64,000 nucleotides of DNA from an uncultured Pelagibacteraceae bacterium (GTDB taxonomy: Bacteria; Pseudomonadota; Alphaproteobacteria; Pelagibacterales; Pelagibacteraceae): positions 87,683 through 151,682 of the forward strand of contig CACFZK010000001.1 of the NCBI GenBank assembly GCA_902570785.1, in the 5' to 3' direction. A program made the translations under genes and the position numbers. Each line of letters starts with the position of its first letter. Within the stretch, counting starts at the first letter, position 1. Below are positions 50,710 through 60,993 of the stretch, piece after piece. The notes below the pieces were generated by a model. The model was not told where the DNA came from, did no database searches, and worked only from the letters and a program-made list of their open reading frames with translations.

Positions 50710-53700
50710 TTAATTTAATTCTATATTTAATCCTAAAGCTCTAATTTCTTTAACTAAAACGTTAAATGACTCTGGTATACCAGATTCAAAGTTTTCGTCT
50801 CCTTTTACAATTGTCTCATAAACTTTAGTTCTACCAGCAACATCGTCTGATTTAACTGTTAAAATTTCTTGTAAAGTATATGAAGCTCCGTAGGCTTCTA
50901 ATGCCCATACTTCCATTTCTCCAAACCTTTGTCCTCCTAATTGAGCTTTTCCTCCTAAAGGTTGTTGAGTGACTAAGCTATAAGGACCTGTAGATCTTGC
51001 GTGAATTTTATCTTCAACAAGGTGATGTAGTTTAAGCATATAAATTATACCGACTGTTATTGGTCTATCAAATTTTTCTCCAGTTCTTCCGTCCCACAGG
51101 TTTGTTTGACCTGTATTTGGTAAATTTGCTAGTTCCAGCATTTTGGTTATATCTTCTGTTGATGCACCATCAAAAACAGGGGTAGCTATCGGAACACCAT
51201 TTGATAGATTTCCACAAAGTTCTTTTAATTCCTTTTTCTCCAATTTTTTAATTACTTCGTTGTATATTTCTTTTCCATATATTCCTTCTAGTGTGCTAGT
51301 TAAATTAGCTTCAGGCTTTTTATTAAAGTATTCATTTGAAAGTTTTCTTATTTTTTCTCCTAGTTCAGAACATGACCATCCTAAATGCGTTTCCAGTATT
51401 TGACCAACGTTCATTCTACTTGGAACACCAAGTGGATTTAATACAATATCAACGGGTTTGCCAGTTTCCATATAAGGCATATCTTCGACTGGAACAATTT
51501 TACTTATAACTCCTTTATTACCATGTCTCCCAGCCATCTTATCACCGGGCATTAGTCTTCTTTTTACGGCTACAAAAACTTTAACTACTTTCATAACTGT
51601 TGGTAGTAAGTCATCGCCCTGCTTTATTTTTAATACTTTGTCTTCAAATCTTAACTGTATATCTTTTTGAGCGGTATTATATTGTTCTTTTAATTGTAAA
51701 ACTTTATTACTGGTATCTTTATTTTTTAATTCAATTTTCCAGTATTCTTTAATATTCAACTTGTCTAGTAAGGCTTTGTCTAAAATTGACCCCGCTTTAA
51801 AATCTTTATAAGGTTTTACGATTTCCTCTTTATTTAATATTTCATTTAAACGTAATTTTATACTTCTCTCTAATATTTCCTCTTCTACTTGTTTATCTTC
51901 TTGAACAGATTCAATTTCTGATCTCTCTATTGCTATTGTTCTCTCATCTTTTTCAACTCCATGTCTATTAAACACTCTTACATCTACAACTACACCTCCA
52001 CTTCCAGGTGGCAATTTGAGAGAGCTATCTCTTACGTCTGTAGCTTTTTCACCAAATATAGATCTTAATAATTTTTCTTCAGGACTAGATGCGGTTTCGC
52101 CTTTTGGCGTAACTTTTCCGACCAAAATATCTCCAGGACTTACCTCTGCTCCAATATAAACTACTCCGGATTCATCTAAATTTCTTAAACTTTCCTCACT
52201 CACATTTGGAATGTCTCGTGTTATTTCCTCTGTTCCTAATTTTGTATCTCTGGCCATTAATTCATGTTCCTCAATATGGATTGATGTAAAAACATCATCT
52301 GTTACACATCTTTCAGAGATTAAAATTGAGTCTTCAAAATTATACCCTTGCCAAGGCATAAAAGCGACTGTAACATTTTTTCCGAGAGCAAGTTCACCAA
52401 GTTTTGTTGCTGGACCATCAGCTATAATATCTCCTTTTTTTATAACATCTCCAACTTTTACAAGAGGCTTTTGATTTATACATGTGTTTTGGTTTGATCT
52501 TTGAAATTTTAATAAATTATATATATCAACACCTGATTTTGATAAGTTTTTTTCTTCTGTGGCTTTAACAACAATTCTTTTACCGTCAATTTTATCGACA
52601 ACTCCATTTCTATTTGCAACTATTGTAACTCCTGAGTCTAAAGCAACATCTCCTTCTATTCCTGTTCCTACAAGAGGTGATTCTGGTTTTAATAATGGAA
52701 CTGCTTGACGCATCATATTTGATCCCATTAATGCTCTGTTCGCATCATCATTTTCTAAAAAAGGTATTAGAGATGCTGCAACTGAAACCAATTGTTTTGG
52801 AGAAACATCAATATAGTCAATATTATCTCTTCTCGATAAAATAAAATTTAATCCTTTTCGACATGAAACTAACTCTTCAACAAAATTTCCTTCTGCATTA
52901 ATTGGTGAGTTAGCTTGTGCTATGGTATATTTTTCCTCTTCTATTGCGGATAAGTATTCAATTTTATCAATTATCTTACCATTTGAAACTTTCTTGTATG
53001 GACTTTCTATAAAACCATAACGATTAACTTTTGAATACGTGGCTAAACTATTAATTAAACCAATATTTGGTCCTTCGGGTGTTTCTATTGGACAAATTCT
53101 TCCATAATGTGTTGGGTGAACATCTCTGACCTCAAAACCCGCTCTTTCCCTTGTCAAACCACCTGGCCCGAGTGCTGAGACTCTCCTTTTGTGAGTTATT
53201 TCAGATAAAGGATTAGTTTGATCCATAAATTGAGATAACTGTGACGTACCAAAAAAATCTTTGAAAGATGTGGTTATAGGTTTGGCGTTTATTAAATCTT
53301 GTGGCATAGACGATTCTATTTCTAAAAGAGTAGACATTTTTTCTTTAATTGTTCTTTCCATTCTTAAAAGTCCAATTCTAAATTGATTTTCTACAAGCTC
53401 TCCAACTGATCGAACTCTTCTATTTCCAAGATGGTCTATATCATCGACTTCGCCTTTTCCGTCTCTAAGATCTAGCATGAATTTTATTATTGAAACAATA
53501 TCATTTGAAGTTAACACTCTAGTTGTTTCAGGAGTTTTTAAATCTAATCTAGCATTTAATTTCACTCTACCAACATCTGATAAATCATATCTCTCTTTAC
53601 TAAAATATAGATTTTTAAAAACATCTTCTGCTATATCGGTGCTGGGAGGCTCACCAGGTCTTAATACTTTATAAATATCATTCAGAGCTTCTTCTTTATT

Positions 53701-54804
53701 ATTGTTTTTATCTAATTTAATTGTCTCGAAAATATATGGACCTCTTATTATGGTATCTACATTTGCTAATTGAATATTATATTTTTCAGATAATAAAATC
53801 TTATCTAGCAGTTCGCTGGTTAAATTAAAACCAGACTTTAAAATAATTTCACCATTTTTATCTTTAATATCTTTTTTTGTATATTTGCCTATTAATTCAT
53901 CTGTCGAAACAAATATTTCTTTTAGACCTTTGGCTTTTAAGTTTTTTGCTAAAACCAAGTTTAGTTTCTCGCCTTTTTTTAATACTTTTTTTTTGTTTTT
54001 TTTATCTATTAGATCAAATTGAAGTTTTATTGGTCTTTTATAGTTATCTGGTTCAAATATAGTTGACCAAGAATTTGAAGATTTATCATATGTATAGTTT
54101 TCATATGTATAAAATGTATCGAGGATATCCTCTCTAGATTTTCCTAATGCGTAAAGAAGAGTTGTTATTGGAATTTTCTTTTTTCTATCAATTCTAAAAT
54201 AAAGTATATCTTTTGGGTCAAATTCAAAGTCTAACCAAGAGCCTCGACCTGGTATAATTCTACAATTAAAAAGTAATTTACCACTCGCGTGCGTTTTTCC
54301 TTTATCATGATCAAAAAACACTCCAGGGCTTCGATGCATTTGATTTACTACAACTCTCTCTACTCCATTGACTACAAATGTTCCACTAGGAGTCATTAGT
54401 GGAAGATCACCTATAAAAACTTCTTGCTCTTTTGCAGATAAGATTTGTTTTGTATTCTCAACATTATCAATATCATAAACAACAAGTCTTAAATTTGCTT
54501 TTAGTGCAGCAGAATATGTTAAACTTCTTTGTCTACATTCAGTAACATCAAATTTTGGTTTTCCTAATCTGTAAGATATAAATTCTAATGATGCCTTTTC
54601 AGATGCATCGTTAATAGGAAAAATACTTTCAAATACTTTTGTTAAACCTTTACTGTATATTGAATTAGCTTTTGTTTCAGTTTTTGTCACAAATTCATTG
54701 AATGAGTTTTTTTGAACCTCAATCAAATTTGGTATTGACAAAGTTTCTTTTAATCTTCCGAAGCTTTTCCTGATACTTTTCTTTTGGGTAAAAGATAATT
54801 CCAT
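50710..54804 (-). CDS. rpoB: RNA polymerase beta subunit
   Basis: The 1364-residue beta subunit has the rifampicin-region segment [23 protein letters not shown] with the usual Gln, Asp, His and Arg residues. It also has [17 protein letters not shown], the [13 protein letters not shown] catalytic Lys region and the C-terminal [18 protein letters not shown]. It starts 41 bases after rplL. Confidence 0.99.
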   Translation of the reverse strand: MELSFTQKKSIRKSFGRLKETLSIPNLIEVQKNSFNEFVTKTETKANSIYSKGLTKVFESIFPINDASEKASLEFISYRLGKPKFDVTECRQRSLTYSAALKANLRLVVYDIDNVENTKQILSAKEQEVFIGDLPLMTPSGTFVVNGVERVVVNQMHRSPGVFFDHDKGKTHASGKLLFNCRIIPGRGSWLDFEFDPKDILYFRIDRKKKIPITTLLYALGKSREDILDTFYTYENYTYDKSSNSWSTIFEPDNYKRPIKLQFDLIDKKNKKKVLKKGEKLNLVLAKNLKAKGLKEIFVSTDELIGKYTKKDIKDKNGEIILKSGFNLTSELLDKILLSEKYNIQLANVDTIIRGPYIFETIKLDKNNNKEEALNDIYKVLRPGEPPSTDIAEDVFKNLYFSKERYDLSDVGRVKLNARLDLKTPETTRVLTSNDIVSIIKFMLDLRDGKGEVDDIDHLGNRRVRSVGELVENQFRIGLLRMERTIKEKMSTLLEIESSMPQDLINAKPITTSFKDFFGTSQLSQFMDQTNPLSEITHKRRVSALGPGGLTRERAGFEVRDVHPTHYGRICPIETPEGPNIGLINSLATYSKVNRYGFIESPYKKVSNGKIIDKIEYLSAIEEEKYTIAQANSPINAEGNFVEELVSCRKGLNFILSRRDNIDYIDVSPKQLVSVAASLIPFLENDDANRALMGSNMMRQAVPLLKPESPLVGTGIEGDVALDSGVTIVANRNGVVDKIDGKRIVVKATEEKNLSKSGVDIYNLLKFQRSNQNTCINQKPLVKVGDVIKKGDIIADGPATKLGELALGKNVTVAFMPWQGYNFEDSILISERCVTDDVFTSIHIEEHELMARDTKLGTEEITRDIPNVSEESLRNLDESGVVYIGAEVSPGDILVGKVTPKGETASSPEEKLLRSIFGEKATDVRDSSLKLPPGSGGVVVDVRVFNRHGVEKDERTIAIERSEIESVQEDKQVEEEILERSIKLRLNEILNKEEIVKPYKDFKAGSILDKALLDKLNIKEYWKIELKNKDTSNKVLQLKEQYNTAQKDIQLRFEDKVLKIKQGDDLLPTVMKVVKVFVAVKRRLMPGDKMAGRHGNKGVISKIVPVEDMPYMETGKPVDIVLNPLGVPSRMNVGQILETHLGWSCSELGEKIRKLSNEYFNKKPEANLTSTLEGIYGKEIYNEVIKKLEKKELKELCGNLSNGVPIATPVFDGASTEDITKMLELANLPNTGQTNLWDGRTGEKFDRPITVGIIYMLKLHHLVEDKIHARSTGPYSLVTQQPLGGKAQLGGQRFGEMEVWALEAYGASYTLQEILTVKSDDVAGRTKVYETIVKGDENFESGIPESFNVLVKEIRALGLNIELN

Positions 54805-54845
54805 TCAACAATAATTTTTTGGTACTAACGAAAATTTAACTAGTA

Positions 54846-55214
54846 CTATTTTAATTCTACTTTAGCTCCGGCAGCTTCTAACTTTTTCTTGGCTTCTTCT
54901 GCGTCTTTTTTTGGCACTGCTTTTTTAATTTCTTTAGGAGCGGCTTCAACTAAATCTTTTGCTTCTTTTAGTCCTAAACCAGTTATAGCTCTAACTTCCT
55001 TAATAACATTAATTTTTTTATCTCCGGCTGCGTTTAAAAAGATTGTAAAATCACTTTTTTCTTCAGCAGGCGCTGCTCCTCCTGCAGCCGGTGCAGCAGC
55101 AACAGGTGCTGCAGCTGTTACGCCCCATTTTTCCTCTAATTGTTTTGATAATTCTGCAGCTTCTACTACAGTTAATTTTGAAAGTTCGTCAATAATTTTG
55201 TTAAGGTCAGCCAT
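54846..55214 (-). CDS. rplL: 50S ribosomal protein L7/L12
   Basis: This is the stalk protein that recruits translation GTPases. The 122-residue protein has the N-terminal dimerisation helices, an Ala/Pro/Gly hinge near 35-50 and the C-terminal domain with [20 protein letters not shown]. It follows rplJ by 15 bases. Confidence 0.98.
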   Translation of the reverse strand: MADLNKIIDELSKLTVVEAAELSKQLEEKWGVTAAAPVAAAPAAGGAAPAEEKSDFTIFLNAAGDKKINVIKEVRAITGLGLKEAKDLVEAAPKEIKKAVPKKDAEEAKKKLEAAGAKVELK

Positions 55215-55229
55215 TAGGTAAAGATCCGT

Positions 55230-55742
55230 TTAATTTTTTTTACTTTTCTCGTGTGCCAAAATAGCTATTTTTGAGCCTGGCGCAAGTAAAATACTTAAAA
55301 ATTTCTGTGCAGGAGTAGATAAAATACCTACAATTTTTGCCCTTGCTTCATCTAATGTGGGTAGTGTGGCGATTTTAGCCACATCCTCAGCCTCCAAAAC
55401 CTTACCATCCATATATCCTGCTACTAATTTTAATTTTTTTCCACTTTTTGCATATTTGGATAAAATTTTAGCTGACATTATAGGGTCAGAAGAAATTGCA
55501 GCAGCTGTAGGGCCTGTAAAAAATTTTTCAAGTTCTTTATACTTAGTATCCTTTAATGCAATCTTTGTAATTCTGTTTTTGGTAACTTTAAAAAAAATAC
55601 CACTTTTTCTCATCTCTTCCCTAATTTTATCAAGTTCGTTTACATTAAGTCCTTGGTAATGTGCAATCATAACAGCTTCGTTTGAAGTAAATACTTTCTT
55701 CATTTCTTCTACATAATCTTTTTTTTGTTGTTTGCTCATCAT
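55230..55742 (-). CDS. rplJ: 50S ribosomal protein L10
   Basis: L10 anchors the L7/L12 stalk and in other bacteria represses its own operon. The 170-residue protein has AHYQGLNVNELDKIREEMR and KVTKNRITKIALKDT, then FTGPTAAAIS and a C-terminal helix that binds L12 dimers. Two ATG codons overlap the rplA stop (ATGATGA); either may start translation. Confidence 0.96.
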   Translation of the reverse strand: MMSKQQKKDYVEEMKKVFTSNEAVMIAHYQGLNVNELDKIREEMRKSGIFFKVTKNRITKIALKDTKYKELEKFFTGPTAAAISSDPIMSAKILSKYAKSGKKLKLVAGYMDGKVLEAEDVAKIATLPTLDEARAKIVGILSTPAQKFLSILLAPGSKIAILAHEKSKKN

Positions 55743-56437
55743 TGTTGCACCTCTTTAAAATTAAATTTTAATCCTGGACTCATTGATGCTGATAAGTAGA
55801 AACCTTTTATATTTTCGGAATTAAATATTGTTGCTTTGTCTTTTTTTAAATTTTCAAACACAGAATTTAGGTTCTCTAAAATTTTTTTAGTAGTAAAACT
55901 TTTTCTACCTATTGATAAGCCAACATTTCCATCTTTATCGTTTTTAATTTCAACAATTTTATTTTTAATTTTTAAAACTGCATTTACTAGATCATCGGAG
56001 ACAGTACCTAATTTTGGGTTTGGCATAAGACCTTTTGGTCCAAGTATTTTACCTAGTTTTCCTAACTTTGACATCATAGAAGGTGTACAAATAAGTTTAT
56101 CAAAATTAATTTGACCAGAAGTAATTTTTTGAATTAAATCTTCTGATCCAAACACTTCAGCGCCGCTTTTTTTTGCATCATTGAGTTTATTTTCATCACA
56201 CAGTACTGCAACCTTAAATTTTTTTCCATTTCCATTTGGTAATTCTATAATTGTTCTAAGGTTAGAGTCAGCACCTTTGATTTTTTTAAGATTTATTTTA
56301 AAAGATAAATCAATTGACTCAACAAACTTTGCATTTGACATTTTTTTGATTAAATCTACTTTATTTTCTAGTGTATTAATTTTTTCATTTTTTTGTTGAT
56401 TCAAGAGACCTTTAAATCTTTTAGATTTTTTTTTCAT
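55739..56437 (-). CDS. rplA: 50S ribosomal protein L1
   Basis: L1 forms the mobile stalk on the E-site side and in E. coli represses the L11 operon. The 232-residue protein has AKFVESIDLSFKINL, MSKLGKLGKILGPKGLMPNPK (the signature, near residue 124-144) and NVGLSIGRKSF. It shares its first base with the rplK end. Confidence 0.97.
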   Translation of the reverse strand: MKKKSKRFKGLLNQQKNEKINTLENKVDLIKKMSNAKFVESIDLSFKINLKKIKGADSNLRTIIELPNGNGKKFKVAVLCDENKLNDAKKSGAEVFGSEDLIQKITSGQINFDKLICTPSMMSKLGKLGKILGPKGLMPNPKLGTVSDDLVNAVLKIKNKIVEIKNDKDGNVGLSIGRKSFTTKKILENLNSVFENLKKDKATIFNSENIKGFYLSASMSPGLKFNFKEVQQ

Positions 56438-56862
56438 TATTTTTTAACCTCTATTCCCATTGATCTAGCTGAACCACATATAATTTTGGTTGCTTCTTCA
56501 AGATTGTGAGCATTTAAGTCTTTCATCTTTTCTTTAGCAATAGTTTCAGCTTGTTTTAATGTTATTGAACCAACAATAACCCTGCCTGGCTCTTGTGATC
56601 CACTTTTTAATTTTGCTGCCTCCCTTATGAAATGTGATGCTGGTGGAGACTTAATAATAAAGTCAAATTTTTTATCTTTATAAACTGTTATTACTACTGG
56701 TACAGGTTTTCCCATAAATGATTTTGTTTTTTCATTAAAAGATTTACAAAATTCCATTATGTTAATACCTCTTTGTCCTAACGCTGGGCCTACAGGTGGT
56801 GCCGGGTTAGCCTGGCCTCCTTTAATTTGTAATTTAACGTAACCTGCAATTTCTTTTGGCAT
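56437..56862 (-). CDS. rplK: 50S ribosomal protein L11
   Basis: L11 is part of the GTPase-associated centre. The 141-residue protein has [20 protein letters not shown] at its start and the C-terminal rRNA-binding signature ARSMGIEV. It shares one base with nusG. Confidence 0.98.
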   Translation of the reverse strand: MPKEIAGYVKLQIKGGQANPAPPVGPALGQRGINIMEFCKSFNEKTKSFMGKPVPVVITVYKDKKFDFIIKSPPASHFIREAAKLKSGSQEPGRVIVGSITLKQAETIAKEKMKDLNAHNLEEATKIICGSARSMGIEVKK

Positions 56863-57386
56863 TAGCTTTTCTCCACTTGGTTATATTCTAGGTCAACTGG
56901 TGTTGGACGACCAAAAATTGAAACAGAAACTTTGAGTCTTGATTTTTCCTCATCAATTTCTTCAACCAAACCAGTAAATGAAGCAAACGGACCATCACAT
57001 ACTCTTACCTTCTCACCAATCTCAAAAGTTATCCCAGCGGATGGATTGGCCTCTGTTTCTGTGATCTGATTCATAATTTTTTTAACTTCATTTTCTGAAA
57101 CTGGTACAGGTTTTCCTTCTGGGCCTAAAAACCCACTAACTTTTTGAATATTTTTAATTTTATGATAAATTTGTTTATTTAGATCAAGCTTAACTAGAAT
57201 ATATCCTGGAAAATATTTTTTTTGCTTTTGCGTTCTTTTCCCTTTTTTAACCTCCGTAACCTTATGCGTTGGTACCAAAACGTCTCCTAAATTAGTTTCT
57301 AGTGAGGATTTTGCCATAACATCTTTAATAGAATCTGCGACTTTTTTTTCAAATCCTGAATATGCTTGTACAATATACCAATTCAT
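56862..57386 (-). CDS. nusG: Transcription termination/antitermination factor NusG
   Basis: NusG binds RNA polymerase and links it to Rho or S10. The 174-residue protein has the NGN domain ([20 protein letters not shown]) and [10 protein letters not shown]. The C-terminal KOW domain shows [22 protein letters not shown]. It starts four bases after secE. Confidence 0.98.
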   Translation of the reverse strand: MNWYIVQAYSGFEKKVADSIKDVMAKSSLETNLGDVLVPTHKVTEVKKGKRTQKQKKYFPGYILVKLDLNKQIYHKIKNIQKVSGFLGPEGKPVPVSENEVKKIMNQITETEANPSAGITFEIGEKVRVCDGPFASFTGLVEEIDEEKSRLKVSVSIFGRPTPVDLEYNQVEKS

Positions 57387-57390
57387 AACC

Positions 57391-57582
57391 CTAGAAATTG
57401 ATTGTTAAAATTAAATCTAAAAAAAACTTTAAAATTTGATCGAGCAATAAAAAAAATACAGCAGCTAAACTTGCAAGTACAAAAACCATCAAAGAACCGG
57501 TAACCGTATCTTTTTTTGTGGGCCAAGTAACTCTAAAGGCTTCCTGTTTCACTTCTTGAAAAAATTTTAATGGATTTCTCAT
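57391..57582 (-). CDS. secE: Protein translocase subunit SecE
   Basis: This 63-residue protein has a single membrane helix (about 27-58) after the conserved amphipathic cytoplasmic segment FFQEVKQEAFRVTWPTKKD. It is the one-helix SecE of most bacteria. It sits between tRNA-Trp (10 bases upstream) and nusG. Confidence 0.96.
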   Translation of the reverse strand: MRNPLKFFQEVKQEAFRVTWPTKKDTVTGSLMVFVLASLAAVFFLLLDQILKFFLDLILTINF

Positions 57583-57592
57583 AATTTTTGTT

Positions 57593-57668
57593 TGGCAGGA
57601 GCGGAGGGAATCGAACCCCCAACCTCCGGTTTTGGAGACCGGCGCTCTACCAATTGAGCTACGCTCCT
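57593..57668 (-). tRNA. tRNA-Trp (anticodon CCA)
   Basis: The 76-base cloverleaf has a perfect 7-bp acceptor stem (AGGAGCG with CGCTCCT) and anticodon loop CTCCAAA with anticodon CCA. The T-arm is GGGGGTTCGATTCCC and the 3' CCA is encoded. It lies between tuf (six bases) and secE (ten bases) on the same strand, so it must be cut from a tuf-secE transcript. Confidence 0.97.
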
Positions 57669-57674
57669 AGTAGC

Positions 57675-58868
57675 TTACTTAATAATCTTTGTAACCACCC
57701 CAGCTCCAACTGTTTTACCACCTTCTCTAATTGCAAAATTTAGTTTCTCACTCATAGCAATAGGAGTAATAAGTTTAACATTAAATTTTGCATCATCACC
57801 AGGCATAACCATTTCTGTCCCAGATGGAAGTGTTACCTCGCCAGTTACGTCAGTTGTTCTAAAATAAAACTGAGGTCTGTATTTGGTAAAAAAAGGAGTG
57901 TGTCTTCCACCTTCATCTTTTTTTAGAACATATGCTTGTGCTTCAAATTCAGTATGCGGAGTTACAGAACCTGGCTTTGCTAATACTTGTCCTCTTTCAA
58001 TATCGGTTCTCTCAACACCTCTGAGTAATGCTCCTATGTTGTCACCGGCCTCACCTGTGTCTAAAATCTTTCTAAACATTTCAACTCCAGTGATCACTGT
58101 TTTTTTAGTTTCTTTAATACCAACTATTTCTAATTCTTCCCCAGTTTTTACAACACCTTGTTCTACTCTTCCAGTTGCAACTGTTCCTCTTCCTGAAATA
58201 GAAAAAACATCTTCTACTGGCATTAGGAAGGGCTTATCTTTTGGTCTAGCTGGTTGTGGAATAGTTTCGTCAACTGCTTTCATCAACTCCATAATTGCAT
58301 TTTTTCCAGTTGCCTCATCTTTTCCTTCAACTGCATTTAATGCTGAACCTTTAATGATTGGAATTTTGTCTCCTGGAAATTTATAAGATGTTAAAAGTTC
58401 TCTAATTTCCGTTTCAACTAATTCTACAAGTTCTTTATCTTTAACTTGATCAATTTTATTTAGGAAAACTACAATCGCAGGAACACCAACTTGTCTTGCT
58501 AATAAAATATGCTCTCGCGTTTGTGGCATTGGACCATCCGCAGCATTAACAACTAATATTGCGCCATCCATCTGTGCAGCACCAGTTATCATATTTTTCA
58601 CATAATCGGCGTGGCCTGGACAATCAACGTGAGCATAATGTCTTTTTTCAGTTTCATACTCAACGTGAGCAGTGGAAATAGTGATACCACGCTCTTTTTC
58701 TTCAGGAGCTTTATCAATCTGATCATATGCAATAAATTCTGCTCCGCCTTTTTCTGCTAAAACTTTTGTTATTGCAGCTGTAAGGGTTGTTTTACCATGA
58801 TCTACGTGCCCTATTGTACCGATGTTACAATGAGGTTTGTTTCTCTCAAATTTTTTCTTGTCCGCCAT
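57675..58868 (-). CDS. tuf: Translation elongation factor Tu
   Basis: EF-Tu delivers aminoacyl-tRNA to the ribosome. The 397-residue protein has [14 protein letters not shown] (G1), [26 protein letters not shown] (G3) and FLNKIDQV (G4), then complete domains 2 and 3 ending in VTKIIK. It is the only tuf in the window, and there is no copy next to fusA. It lies among tRNA genes, like the tufB locus of E. coli. Confidence 0.99.
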   Translation of the reverse strand: MADKKKFERNKPHCNIGTIGHVDHGKTTLTAAITKVLAEKGGAEFIAYDQIDKAPEEKERGITISTAHVEYETEKRHYAHVDCPGHADYVKNMITGAAQMDGAILVVNAADGPMPQTREHILLARQVGVPAIVVFLNKIDQVKDKELVELVETEIRELLTSYKFPGDKIPIIKGSALNAVEGKDEATGKNAIMELMKAVDETIPQPARPKDKPFLMPVEDVFSISGRGTVATGRVEQGVVKTGEELEIVGIKETKKTVITGVEMFRKILDTGEAGDNIGALLRGVERTDIERGQVLAKPGSVTPHTEFEAQAYVLKKDEGGRHTPFFTKYRPQFYFRTTDVTGEVTLPSGTEMVMPGDDAKFNVKLITPIAMSEKLNFAIREGGKTVGAGVVTKIIK

Positions 58869-58905
58869 TTTTTTTCCTTTTCTTTATAATAATTTTTAAA
58901 CTTTT

Positions 58906-58979
58906 TGGAGCGGATGAGGAGAATCGAACTCCTAGCATCAGATTGGAAATCTGAGGTATTACCATTATACGACACCCGC
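58906..58979 (-). tRNA. tRNA-Gly (anticodon TCC)
   Basis: The 74-base cloverleaf has a 7-bp acceptor stem (GCGGGTG with CATCCGC, one G-T pair). The anticodon stem TCAGA/TCTGA carries loop TTTCCAA with anticodon TCC. The T-arm is AGGAGTTCGATTCTCCT, with an encoded 3' CCA. It lies 37 bases upstream of tuf. Confidence 0.97.
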
Positions 58980-59025
58980 ACAATCCAAACTTTTTCGCAC
59001 TCTATTATAAAACACTTTTCAAGTT

Positions 59026-59111
59026 TGGTGGAGGGGGAAAGATTCGAACTTTCGAAGACCGAAGTCAACGGGTTTACAGCCCGCCCCATTTGACCGCTTT
59101 GGTACCCCTCC
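59026..59111 (-). tRNA. tRNA-Tyr (anticodon GTA)
   Basis: This is an 86-base class II tRNA with a long variable arm. The acceptor stem is GGAGGGG with CCCCTCC, the anticodon loop is CTGTAAA with anticodon GTA, and discriminator A precedes an encoded CCA. It is the first gene of the run tRNA-Tyr, tRNA-Gly, tuf, tRNA-Trp, secE. Confidence 0.97.
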
Positions 59112-59126
59112 TTAACTTTGTTAAGG
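59110..59126 (-). repeat. Perfect 7-bp inverted repeat at the 5' end of tRNA-Tyr
   Basis: CCTTAAC and GTTAAGG flank a 3-base loop (AAA on the minus strand). The hairpin takes in the first two bases of mature tRNA-Tyr, so in the precursor it competes with the first acceptor pairs at the RNase P site. It could be a processing or folding signal, or chance. Confidence 0.45.
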
Positions 59127-59164
59127 GATACCCAATAACTCAAAAAGTATTCAACAACAAGGGT

Positions 59165-59193
59165 TTTATAAGCATCTTGAATAATAAATGCAA
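59165..59193 (-). promoter_or_regulatory. Likely promoter of the tRNA-Tyr/tuf/secE operon
   Basis: TTGCAT (59193-59188) and TATAAA (59170-59165) are separated by exactly 17 bases on the minus strand in the 136-base divergent gap between rlmB and tRNA-Tyr. The start point would lie about 45 bases before tRNA-Tyr. The minus 10 box matches five of six positions. The position at the head of the long run supports it. Confidence 0.5.
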
Positions 59194-59247
59194 TAAATGA
59201 TTTTGCTTTTAAATATGCTATTTATTTAGATAAAAGATATAAAAATC

Positions 59248-60000
59248 ATGAAAAAATCTACTTTTTACATTGTTGGTAGGCATGCTGTAACTTCAGCATT
59301 GAAAAACCCAAAAAGGAGAGTTCTTAGAGTTTTTTTAACTGAAGAGTCAAAAAAAGATATTCATAGGAGTAGTCAAAATCAAAACTTATTAAAAAATATC
59401 AAAGTTTATTTTAAAACAAAAAAAGAATTAGACAAATACTGTGCTAGAGAAGGTATAATGCATCAAGGATTTGTTGCAGAAGTTGAACATCTTGAAACAA
59501 TAAATTTAAAAGAATTTGTCGATCAGAACGTAAATAAAAATAATATTAATCTTGTTGCTTTGGACGGAGTCACAGACCCAAGAAATATAGGATCTATAAT
59601 TAGAAGTGCGGCATCTTTTAACATAGATGGTATTATTGTTAAAGAAAGGTCTTTTCCAGCTGAAAGTAAACTTATGTATAAAAGTGCTAGCGGATGTACA
59701 GAGTTAATAAAAATATTTGAAGTAACAAATTTGAATACATCTCTTAAATATTTAAAATCTAAAAATTTTTGGATAAGTGGTTTTGATTTAGATGCTTCAA
59801 AAAATTTTGAACATAATAACTGGGAGGGTAAAAACGTTCTTTTATTTGGATCTGAAGGAGAAGGCCTTAAACTTCAAATTAAAAAGAATGCAGATTTTTT
59901 ATTTTTTATAAATATTAACAAAAAAGTTGAAAGTTTAAATGTATCAAATTCGGCATCAATAGTTTTTCACCATATAAACCGAAAAATTAATAGTAAGTAA
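59248..60000 (+). CDS. rlmB: 23S rRNA (guanosine-2'-O-)-methyltransferase RlmB-like, SpoU family
   Basis: This SPOUT-class enzyme probably methylates G2251 in the 23S rRNA P-loop. The 250-residue protein has an N-terminal substrate-binding domain beginning IVGRHAVTSALKNPKR. The knotted catalytic domain has motif 1 LDGVTDPRNIGSIIRSA, motif 2 LFGSEGEGL and motif 3 ESLNVSNSASIVF. The homologous 2'-O-methyltransferase TrmH is less likely given the N-terminal domain. It is divergent from the tRNA/tuf run. Confidence 0.9.
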   Translation: MKKSTFYIVGRHAVTSALKNPKRRVLRVFLTEESKKDIHRSSQNQNLLKNIKVYFKTKKELDKYCAREGIMHQGFVAEVEHLETINLKEFVDQNVNKNNINLVALDGVTDPRNIGSIIRSAASFNIDGIIVKERSFPAESKLMYKSASGCTELIKIFEVTNLNTSLKYLKSKNFWISGFDLDASKNFEHNNWEGKNVLLFGSEGEGLKLQIKKNADFLFFININKKVESLNVSNSASIVFHHINRKINSK

Positions 60001-60001
60001 T

Positions 60002-60796
60002 TTATTTTATTTTTTTTATAACAACTCTTCGGTTTAAAGCAAATATACTTGGCATTAACGTAATTAATAATTTATCAATAAAATTCATTAAATTAAAAAT
60101 TGGTTTAATTACAGGAATATGAAAAGTATTTTGAACAACGCCTCCAGAGTTAAGAAAAATTGAAAACTCAGATAATTCATTTTTAATTATAGAAAAATAA
60201 GGAAAGTAAAAACTAAATTTTTTTTCATCTTTGAATAAAAGTTGAGCAACAGCAGTGTTTGAGTCCCAAGGAGAGTTAGATTTAAATATATTCTTTTTGG
60301 AATTAAATATATTTATTTTGTAAGACCATGCCTCATCATCCAACAAATATTGAAATAATTTTAAGAAAAAAGATGTTTCGGGTTCATTTAATAAAATAAG
60401 CCCATCTTTTTTTAAATAACTAGACATTTTTTTTAAAGATAGAGAAGGATTTTGACAATGATGTAATGCATGATTAATTATAAATACATCAACTTTCTTC
60501 AAATATTTCTTTCCCAAATTTAACTTAACCATGTCTACTTTTTTTGAAATCCAAGGATATTTTTGAATATCTGTTAATAAAATATTTTTATTATTCAAGA
60601 TATCTTTGCTTGCACCATTACCACATCCTAGCTCAATTATAATTTTTTTTCCTTTTAAATATTTTTTCATCCAAAGAAATCTCTCTTCTAACAAAAAAAA
60701 AGTATTTTTGTTTTTTTTGTTTTTAAATTTTTTTCTTGATTTTTGAATACTGCAATCTTTAATTCTTTTTGGATAAAATTCTTTTGGAAATATCAT
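60002..60796 (-). CDS. Class I SAM-dependent methyltransferase
   Basis: The 264-residue protein has the Rossmann motif I IIIELGCGNGAS (52-63) and the acidic motif II region LLTDIQKYPW. Motif III to IV is DVFIINHALHHCQNPSLSL, and the post-motif is KDGLILLNEPE. The pattern matches the Methyltransf_11/UbiE-like group. The substrate is unknown; its neighbours suggest sugars or surface glycans. The C-terminal ~100 residues are Phe/Lys-rich without recognisable motifs. It is convergent with rlmB, leaving only one base between the stops. Confidence 0.75.
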   Translation of the reverse strand: MIFPKEFYPKRIKDCSIQKSRKKFKNKKNKNTFFLLEERFLWMKKYLKGKKIIIELGCGNGASKDILNNKNILLTDIQKYPWISKKVDMVKLNLGKKYLKKVDVFIINHALHHCQNPSLSLKKMSSYLKKDGLILLNEPETSFFLKLFQYLLDDEAWSYKINIFNSKKNIFKSNSPWDSNTAVAQLLFKDEKKFSFYFPYFSIIKNELSEFSIFLNSGGVVQNTFHIPVIKPIFNLMNFIDKLLITLMPSIFALNRRVVIKKIK

Positions 60797-60993
60797 TTTA
60801 AGTAATTATTAATATTATTAGAAATTAACACAAATTTAAACTAATAAAGAATGATAAATATATTTAATCGATGTAAATCATTTGTCTATCAATTTAACTG
60901 TGAAGGCTTTACTATATATTAATAAAAGGGTAAAAAGTTTAAATGTGCCATACAGTATTTCTTTAATTTTCTATTACATACATAAGTTTATAA

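Noticed and set aside
57883..58386. 167-codon open frame on the plus strand opposite tuf
   Set aside because: It is an antisense shadow of the highly conserved tuf, which has biased codons; the translation has no recognisable domain.
58811..59143. 110-codon minus-strand open frame spanning tRNA-Gly and tRNA-Tyr
   Set aside because: It reads straight through two clear tRNA genes and the tuf start; not a protein gene.
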